DNA of 43,299 nt from Candidatus Uhrbacteria bacterium (lineage in GTDB: Bacteria > Patescibacteriota > Patescibacteriia > 2-12-FULL-60-25). The translations under genes and the position numbers were made by a program. Positions within the stretch are counted from its first letter, which is position 1, and every line of letters starts with the position of its first letter. Below, in pieces: positions 38,585 to 43,299 of the stretch. The stretch lies in assembly GCA_018499965.2 (NCBI GenBank), contig JAHBAS020000003.1:1-43299 (forward strand). Direction: 5' to 3'. A model generated the notes under the pieces. That model ran no database searches. It had not been told where the DNA came from and saw only the letters and a list, made by a program, of their open reading frames with translations.

Positions 38585-40198
38585 ATGAAAATGACTATTG
38601 AAAAAGCAGTACTCTTTTTTTTAGGATTGACCTTTTTTATCGGAACGTGGCATGCCTTGCCCATGTTGAGCGTAATCGGCGATGAGCAGTGCTTCGTGGG
38701 AAGCGTTTTGCGCGCCATGGAACGTCATACCATCGTGCCTGCGGTTGACGATGTCCCATATGGAACGTTGACGTATGTTCTCAATTACCTTCTCATGGGC
38801 GTCGTCCTCTTGTTTGCGTTGCCGTTTTTCCGTTTTGACGTCGCTGGATTGAAAATGTTCCTTCTTCAGTCCCCGGAGTATGCCTACATCGTTCCGAGGT
38901 TTTTGAATGCGTGTTTGGCGGTAGGCATGCTCGTGCTTTTCCATCGTTTCCTTACGAGGGAAGTGAAGGATACGAAAGCGAAGCTGTTTTTATTGGTTCT
39001 CCTTTTTACGAATGTCATCACCACGTTGATTTTGCATACCGGAAAAATGTGGGTACTTAGTACGCTGCTCGTGATGATTTCATTCCGATATGTCTATGAC
39101 GCGTTAGAGAAGGGTTCTGGTACGACGGAGCGTCCGCATCGAAGCATCTTTCTTGCCATCTTCTTTTCTTTTTTAGCTCTTGCGAATTTTCCGTTGAATC
39201 TGTATTCGTTGATTAGCATTCCCATCCTTTTCTTCTTTTTTAGAAAAAAGAAGGATGTCTGTTTTTCTATTGGCATATCCGTCTTGGTCGGTTTGTTGGC
39301 ATTCGTCTTGGTTACGGCATTTAATTTTGAAGGAATCAAGCATCAGGTATTGGGGATTTCGACGGATTTTCATACGATTGGCGTTACCTCCCGTTTCGAC
39401 CTTGGGGCGATTTTGAGGTCGTTTTCTTCCTATGCGTTAAAGCTTGTATACCTTTTTCCGCTTACGCTTATTACCTTGTTGATGGTTTGGAAGAATGGCA
39501 TTCGGAACAAAATACTCTTCGTGCTTTCCTTGATCTATTTTTTTGTCAATTTCACGACGATCGCGTTGGTTGCAAACGGGGCGTATATCAGCATGATGGA
39601 TAAGTTACGATATCTCTTCCATCTCGGATTTTTCCTTACGTTTCTTCTTGCGAGCTTCAATATCTCATTCAAGAAGAAGATGTATGTCATTGGAGGCATT
39701 TCTTTGCTGTACGGTCTTTTTACCGTTTACATGCTTGCCGTTCCTACGACCTATAATCGAGCGTATGATTGGGTGAAGCGCGAGTTCGCTGATTCGGATA
39801 TCGTTATCGTCAATAAGGCCGTGGGTCCGATGCTGCAACTTCCCAAGAACAAGAGTTCCTACCTCCTCATCGAAAAAGAGTCTTGCGCCACGAAGTGCCT
39901 CAATACCCTAAAAGATGATTTGCATCGTGAATTTAAACCGATTACGATCGACGAAAAGAGCATAAAGACGATCGACGTTATGGATTTAGCTAAAGGTAAG
40001 GATTTGTATTTCATCCTATCTACGGCTACATCTAGCCAGGATATGCAGCAAGTTGCTTTTTTTGGCAATCCGATTGATGACGCACGGTATTACTCCGTTG
40101 ATTTTAATATCGGGAATTATTTCGATATGAATTATCTTCGGGCGAGAAATTTGGGTCATAATATTTATATCTATAAATATACGGGCCCTCGTGACTAG
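38585..40198 (+). CDS. Polytopic membrane protein, GT-C/PMT-like glycosyltransferase candidate
   Basis: The 537-residue protein starts from ATG 38585. The first hydrophobic segment (about 8-25) is followed by an outer loop with VIGDEQCFVGSVLRAM, where Asp-Glu sits at the GT-C catalytic position (PMT/ArnT enzymes have an acidic residue there). About ten further membrane segments run to residue 400, then a soluble tail of about 140 residues (YDWVKREFADSDIVIVNKAV and on). That is the GT-C topology: polytopic then C-terminal extracytoplasmic domain. It would transfer a sugar from polyprenyl phosphate to an outer-face acceptor (inference). The gene looks more A/T-rich than its neighbours by eye, possibly from a separate origin. 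Confidence 0.72.
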   Translation: MKMTIEKAVLFFLGLTFFIGTWHALPMLSVIGDEQCFVGSVLRAMERHTIVPAVDDVPYGTLTYVLNYLLMGVVLLFALPFFRFDVAGLKMFLLQSPEYAYIVPRFLNACLAVGMLVLFHRFLTREVKDTKAKLFLLVLLFTNVITTLILHTGKMWVLSTLLVMISFRYVYDALEKGSGTTERPHRSIFLAIFFSFLALANFPLNLYSLISIPILFFFFRKKKDVCFSIGISVLVGLLAFVLVTAFNFEGIKHQVLGISTDFHTIGVTSRFDLGAILRSFSSYALKLVYLFPLTLITLLMVWKNGIRNKILFVLSLIYFFVNFTTIALVANGAYISMMDKLRYLFHLGFFLTFLLASFNISFKKKMYVIGGISLLYGLFTVYMLAVPTTYNRAYDWVKREFADSDIVIVNKAVGPMLQLPKNKSSYLLIEKESCATKCLNTLKDDLHREFKPITIDEKSIKTIDVMDLAKGKDLYFILSTATSSQDMQQVAFFGNPIDDARYYSVDFNIGNYFDMNYLRARNLGHNIYIYKYTGPRD

Positions 40199-40215
40199 CT
40201 GAGGCTTCTACGCAT

Positions 40216-40995
40216 ATGTTGAATCAATTGTTTCGCGTTTTCTCTCTAGGAGCTTCTTTGGGTGACAAGCTAAAGATCACGTGTTTTTACGCAATTCTTT
40301 TTATAAAGCGTCGCATAGGATTCGGTTCGACGTTCGCGCATCCATGGCGCGTGCATATCCGTTTCGAAGGGAAGGTTTACGAGTTCTATCTCGCGGCTCT
40401 TTTAGATATCCATATTTTGCGAGAAATGTTCGTTGACGAGCATTATCGTATGCCATCGGATGAGTCCGTTCAGCGTGTGATCGATTTGGGGAGCAATATC
40501 GGAGGATCGCTCGTTTATTTCGCTCATAAGTTTCCTCATGCCAGGATCATTGCGGTCGAGCCGCATCCGTTTTGTTTGCATCTCCTTCGGTTAAATGCAA
40601 AGCAGTTTGGAGACCGCGTGGAGGTTGTGGCTGCCGCCGTATGTGCAGAGGCCGGGGAAGTGACGTTGTATCCGAATGGAGAACACTGGTCTGCCTCGGT
40701 GATCCATCGAAGAGGGGATTCGAGTGGTTTTGCCGTTACGTGCATGACGCTACGAGACATTCTGGGGCGTTTTGAGGGCGATCAGGTCGATCTTATGAAG
40801 TGTGATATCGAAGGCGCGGAATTTGATGTTTTTACGCCTCAGGAGACATCTCGGATCCGTCGTTTCATCGGAGAGGTTCATCCGACCGTCGCAAAGCGGT
40901 CTGTAGCGGAGTTTGTGGCGTTATTTCCACAGCATCATCTTATTCGTGAAGATGCCGTTGGTGAGCACGTGCATGTTGAACTTGTCATAGAATAG
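40216..40995 (+). CDS. FkbM family SAM methyltransferase
   Basis: The 259-residue protein has RVIDLGSNIGGSLVYFAHKF (motif I, about 87-106), IIAVEPHPFCLHLLRLNAK with the SAM-ribose acid, VTCMTLRDIL and the FkbM signature VDLMKCDIEGAEFDVF (about 194-209). FkbM enzymes are O-methyltransferases often found in glycan and exopolysaccharide clusters. The N terminus is basic and hydrophobic (LFRVFSLGASLGDKLKITCF), possibly membrane-touching. It starts 17 bases after the GT-C-like gene and is probably co-transcribed. Target: a sugar hydroxyl, not defined. Confidence 0.88.
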   Translation: MLNQLFRVFSLGASLGDKLKITCFYAILFIKRRIGFGSTFAHPWRVHIRFEGKVYEFYLAALLDIHILREMFVDEHYRMPSDESVQRVIDLGSNIGGSLVYFAHKFPHARIIAVEPHPFCLHLLRLNAKQFGDRVEVVAAAVCAEAGEVTLYPNGEHWSASVIHRRGDSSGFAVTCMTLRDILGRFEGDQVDLMKCDIEGAEFDVFTPQETSRIRRFIGEVHPTVAKRSVAEFVALFPQHHLIREDAVGEHVHVELVIE

Positions 40996-41030
40996 ATCAT
41001 GTATTAGGGTATTTTCTCTTTTTTATACTC

Positions 41031-41059
41031 TTGTACTATTTTTTGTATTGGAGTACGAT
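41031..41059 (+). promoter_or_regulatory. Promoter with overlapping dyad before the HTH-dehydrogenase gene
   Basis: TTGTAC (41031-41036), 17 bases, then TACGAT (41054-41059). The start point is near 41066, giving a 23-base leader. An inverted repeat GTACT (41033-41037) / AGTAC (41052-41056) overlaps both boxes, a layout fit for autoregulation by the HTH protein encoded just downstream. The 93-bp gap is strongly T-rich and holds no gene. Confidence 0.5.
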
Positions 41060-41088
41060 ATTTTTATTCGAGTTAAAGATTTCTACAT

Positions 41089-42177
41089 ATGCAGCAAATC
41101 GCTCCAAAATTGCGTGAACTTCGTCAGCAAAAGGAGATGACGCAGAATACTCTCGCTGAACGCTCAGGGGTTTCTTCGGCATTTATCTACAAGCTTGAGG
41201 CTGGAGAGTATGACACGCTTTCCATTGATACGTGTCGGCAATTGGCAAAAGGATTTGGCATTTCACTTCGTCAATTTTTGGAAGTGACGGGTATGTTGGA
41301 CGATGCCGAGATTGCATCCGAAGCGAGTGGGCCCAAAGAGGTGGTATATAGCGATATCGCTATCGTTGGTGCTGGAATGGTCGGCGGTGCATTGGATCGT
41401 TACTTTAAGACGAAAGGTATTGAAGTAGGGATTTTTGATCCGCCAAAGGGGCATCATGATATCGGCGTTCTTGAACACGCGGACACGATTTTCATCGCCG
41501 TGCCAACGCCGTACTATTTTGAGACGGGATTTGACGACACGTATATTCGCGCGGCGTTAAACACGATTCCGGTTCCAGGAAAGACGGTTGTATTGAAATC
41601 GACGATTCAGCCGGGAACGACGGAGCGATTGCAGGCGCTGTATCCGCAGCATCGCATTCTTTTCAATCCGGAGTTTTTAACGGAGACGACGGTCGATCAT
41701 GACATGCAGTTTCCAACGCGTCAGATCGTCGGATACACTCCGGAGAGCCGCTGTGATGCGGAAAAGGTGATGGGGTTGCTGCCTCGTGCGCCGTTTGAAA
41801 AGATTACGCATGCGAAGGTTTCGGAACTCGTGAAGTATTTCGGCAATGCGTTCTATGCGTTGAAGGTCACGTACGCGAACCAAATGTACGACGTCTGTTC
41901 CGCGTTAGGCGTTGATTACGATCATGTCAAAGAATGCGGGCAGGCTGAGCCGTGGGTTGGAAAGAATCACCTTGATATTTTTCACAAAGGATATCGTGGA
42001 TACGGCGGGAAGTGTCTTCCGAAGGACACGCGTAGCATTATTCAGCTCGCAGAATCTCTCGGTGTCGATCTTTCGGTCTTAAAGGCTGCGGAGGCGTATA
42101 ATATGGAATTGCAGAAGAAGCAGGGGATTGATGTGCGTTGGGTGGAAGGATCACCGGAGAAAGGGAATAGTCATTAA
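41089..42177 (+). CDS. XRE-type HTH domain fused to a UDP-glucose/ManNAc dehydrogenase-like domain
   Basis: The 362-residue single frame has a Cro/C1 HTH at residues 5-65 (KLRELRQQKEMTQNTLAERS, SSAFIYKLEAGEYDTLSIDT). After a short linker comes a nucleotide-sugar dehydrogenase: Rossmann loop IAIVGAGMVGG (90-100), IFIAVPTPYY, LFNPEFLTETT, the Lys/Asn segment SELVKYFGNAFYALKV and the catalytic Cys309 in GYGGKCLPKD. Only 53 residues follow Cys309, so the usual C-terminal UDP-sugar-binding domain is absent. The family oxidises NDP-hexoses to NDP-uronic acids with NAD. Here the enzyme domain may sense NAD(H) or a nucleotide-sugar for a DNA-binding regulator, or be a bifunctional enzyme-repressor (inference). 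No internal stop or alternative ATG separates the two parts. Confidence 0.88.
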   Translation: MQQIAPKLRELRQQKEMTQNTLAERSGVSSAFIYKLEAGEYDTLSIDTCRQLAKGFGISLRQFLEVTGMLDDAEIASEASGPKEVVYSDIAIVGAGMVGGALDRYFKTKGIEVGIFDPPKGHHDIGVLEHADTIFIAVPTPYYFETGFDDTYIRAALNTIPVPGKTVVLKSTIQPGTTERLQALYPQHRILFNPEFLTETTVDHDMQFPTRQIVGYTPESRCDAEKVMGLLPRAPFEKITHAKVSELVKYFGNAFYALKVTYANQMYDVCSALGVDYDHVKECGQAEPWVGKNHLDIFHKGYRGYGGKCLPKDTRSIIQLAESLGVDLSVLKAAEAYNMELQKKQGIDVRWVEGSPEKGNSH

Positions 42178-42192
42178 TAACGAATACATTAT

Positions 42193-43104
42193 ATGAAATA
42201 CATTGTTACCGGCGGAGCCGGATTCATCGGATCGACGCTCGCGAAGCGCATGATTCGTGACGGGCATGAAGTCGTGATCATTGATAACTTTTCAACGGGC
42301 TTGCGTGAGCGCGTCCCTGAGGGTGCGACGGTCGTTGAATGGGATTTGACCAGCGAAGACATCCAGACGCTTGCTTCGCATATGCAAGGCGCGGATGGCG
42401 TTTTCCATTTTGCCGCATTGCCTCGTGTGCCTTTTTCGATCGCCGAGCCGATCATTTCATCCAAGCATAATGTTTTCGGAACCTTGCATACGCTTGTCGC
42501 GGCTCGTGACGCCGGGGTGCGTCGCGTGGTGTACTCGGCTTCGTCTTCTGCGTATGGGAATCAACCGGTATTGCCGCAGCACCCAGACATGAAGCCACAA
42601 CCACTGAGTCCGTATGCGCTTCAAAAGTTAATGGGCGAACATTTTTGTTCGCAGTTCTACGCGTTGTACGGATTGGAAACGGTTTCTCTTCGTTATTTTA
42701 ACGTGTATGGACCAGGGATGGCTGAGGATGGAGCGTATGCGCCTGTTTTTGCCATCTTTAAGCGTCAGTACTTGGCAAAAGAGCCTTTGACGATCTGTGG
42801 AGATGGCTCGCAGACGCGATCGTTTTGCCATGTCGATGACGTGGTCGAAGCGAATGTCAAAGCGATGATGTCCGAGAAGGCCGGAAAGGGGGAAGTGTTA
42901 AACGTGAGCGGGCCGACGAGCGTGAGCATTAAAGATATCGCAGATCGTTTTAATCATCCGATCACGTATCTTGATCCTCGACCGGGCGATGTTCCGCACT
43001 CGCTCGGAGATATCGAGCGTACAAAAGAACTCATCGATTGGGAGCCGAAGATCCATTTTGATCATGGATTTGAAGCGCTTTTAAAACATTGGGGCGTACG
43101 GTAG
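42193..43104 (+). CDS. galE: NAD-dependent NDP-sugar 4-epimerase (GalE/WbpP-like)
   Basis: The 303-residue extended SDR starts [20 protein letters not shown] and has DNFSTG, FHFAALPRVPFSIAEP (the WbpP/UDP-GlcNAc epimerase pattern), YSASSSAYGNQP and the catalytic Tyr141/Lys145 in SPYALQK, then RYFNVYGPGM and FCHVDDVVEA. It interconverts UDP-Glc/UDP-Gal or UDP-GlcNAc/UDP-GalNAc (or the uronic acids). The SIxxP loop favours the N-acetyl or uronic forms, but this is not decisive. It lies 15 bases after the HTH-dehydrogenase, the same neighbours as Ugd/WbpO and epimerase pairs elsewhere. Confidence 0.88.
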   Translation: MKYIVTGGAGFIGSTLAKRMIRDGHEVVIIDNFSTGLRERVPEGATVVEWDLTSEDIQTLASHMQGADGVFHFAALPRVPFSIAEPIISSKHNVFGTLHTLVAARDAGVRRVVYSASSSAYGNQPVLPQHPDMKPQPLSPYALQKLMGEHFCSQFYALYGLETVSLRYFNVYGPGMAEDGAYAPVFAIFKRQYLAKEPLTICGDGSQTRSFCHVDDVVEANVKAMMSEKAGKGEVLNVSGPTSVSIKDIADRFNHPITYLDPRPGDVPHSLGDIERTKELIDWEPKIHFDHGFEALLKHWGVR

Positions 43105-43120
43105 ATTGGAACCCCTAAAT

Positions 43121-43280
43121 CCCCTTGTCAGGGGACTTGAGCGCGGTACTAAGTAGGTATCAGATAACGATTTTTAAAAAGAAGTTCCCCTCCTTTCGGC
43201 TTGCCGAAGGGAGGGGTTAGGGGTGGGTTTGAGATCGGCACGATGTATTCAGCATCGCGCCAAAGTCCCCTGACAAGGGG
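43121..43280. repeat. Intergenic inverted-repeat element, cut by the contig end
   Basis: An 18-bp sequence at 43121-43138 (starting CCCCTTGTCAGGGG) returns as its exact reverse complement at 43263-43280. Between them CCCCTCCTTTCGGC (43187-43200) pairs with GCCGAAGGGAGGGG (43203-43216) over 14 pairs (one G-T) with a 2-base loop, followed by TTAGGGGTGGGTTT. No ORF is present. This looks like a MITE- or REP-like repeat whose right end is lost at the adapter. The gap 43105-43280 holds nothing else. Confidence 0.75.
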
Positions 43281-43299
43281 CTGTCTCTTATACACATCT
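43281..43299 (-). other. Tn5/Nextera mosaic-end adapter (right)
   Basis: The last 19 bases are CTGTCTCTTATACACATCT, the exact reverse complement of bases 1-19. Artefact of tagmentation. Confidence 0.97.

Noticed and set aside
1-43299. Natural composite transposon bounded by Tn5 ends
   Set aside because: The mosaic end is an engineered hybrid of the Tn5 ends and is the standard library adapter. No transposase or resistance genes are present.
1-43299. UGA recoding as in Gracilibacteria/Absconditabacteria
   Set aside because: TGA ends many genes exactly at ATGA overlaps, and no conserved domain needs TGA readthrough.
1-43299. CRISPR arrays, tRNA or rRNA genes
   Set aside because: No regularly spaced direct repeats and no tRNA cloverleaf or rRNA-like segments were seen on either strand.

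Overview
This is a 43.3 kb contig. Its first and last 19 bases are the synthetic Tn5/Nextera mosaic end, so both ends are library-prep cuts and the natural insert is about 20-43280. Almost everything between is a surface-polysaccharide / glycoconjugate locus: nucleotide-sugar enzymes, about ten glycosyltransferase domains, GT-C-like membrane proteins, SAM methyltransferases, a flippase and two asparagine-synthase-like amidotransferases. There are no tRNA, rRNA, CRISPR or transposase genes. TAA, TAG and TGA all end genes, so the standard code applies. Coding density is very high, many genes overlap by ATGA, Shine-Dalgarno sequences are mostly absent, and several sigma70-like promoters end only 6-10 bases before the ATG (leaderless or nearly leaderless mRNAs). 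Together with a Cys-rich exported repeat protein and a CCCCTCC-type intergenic hairpin repeat, this suggests an uncultured bacterium, plausibly of the Candidate Phyla Radiation. No marker gene confirms that.

Layout. (1) 20-636, minus: 5'-end fragment of a GT4 glycosyltransferase cut by the contig edge. (2) 828-20247, plus: asnB-like, UDP-glucuronate decarboxylase (UDP-xylose), then GT4 / methyltransferase / GT4 / GT4-GT39-like fusion / GT4 / GT2 / GT4 genes, a second asnB-like gene, two paralogous large membrane proteins (the second fused to a GT2 domain), and two methyltransferases. (3) 20378-27664, plus: GDP-mannose 4,6-dehydratase, a GtrB/ArnC-like GT2, then a CDP-3,6-dideoxyhexose cassette (rfbF, rfbG, rfbH and a 4-ketoreductase-like SDR) and wecB. 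(4) 27670-32968, minus: methyltransferase, Cys-rich exported protein with a duplicated domain, Wzx-like flippase, helical toroid-like protein. (5) 33010-43104, plus: nitroreductase and methyltransferase genes that look like one reading frame broken at a T7 run, a GT2, a DprE1/DprE2-like epimerase pair, a sugar C-methyltransferase, a GT-C-like membrane protein, an FkbM methyltransferase, an XRE-HTH / nucleotide-sugar dehydrogenase fusion, and a 4-epimerase. (6) 43121-43280: an inverted-repeat element at the right end.

How the genes fit together (inference). NDP-sugars made here (UDP-Xyl, a GDP-6-deoxy-4-ketohexose, CDP-3,6-dideoxyhexose, UDP-ManNAc, possibly UDP-uronic acids) would feed cytoplasmic GT4/GT2 enzymes. 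DPM1-like GT2 enzymes would make polyprenyl-phosphate sugars for the GT-C-like membrane proteins. DprE1/E2-like enzymes could epimerise a lipid-linked sugar. The Wzx-like protein would flip the glycan, and the methyltransferases and amidotransferases would decorate it. The most unusual items are the HTH-dehydrogenase fusion (41089-42177), the nitroreductase/methyltransferase frame break at a slippery T7 (33690-33722), the 17-bp tandem G-rich repeat at a GT / membrane-domain junction (7791-7823), the paired membrane-protein family (13957-18674), and the recurrent leaderless promoter layout.
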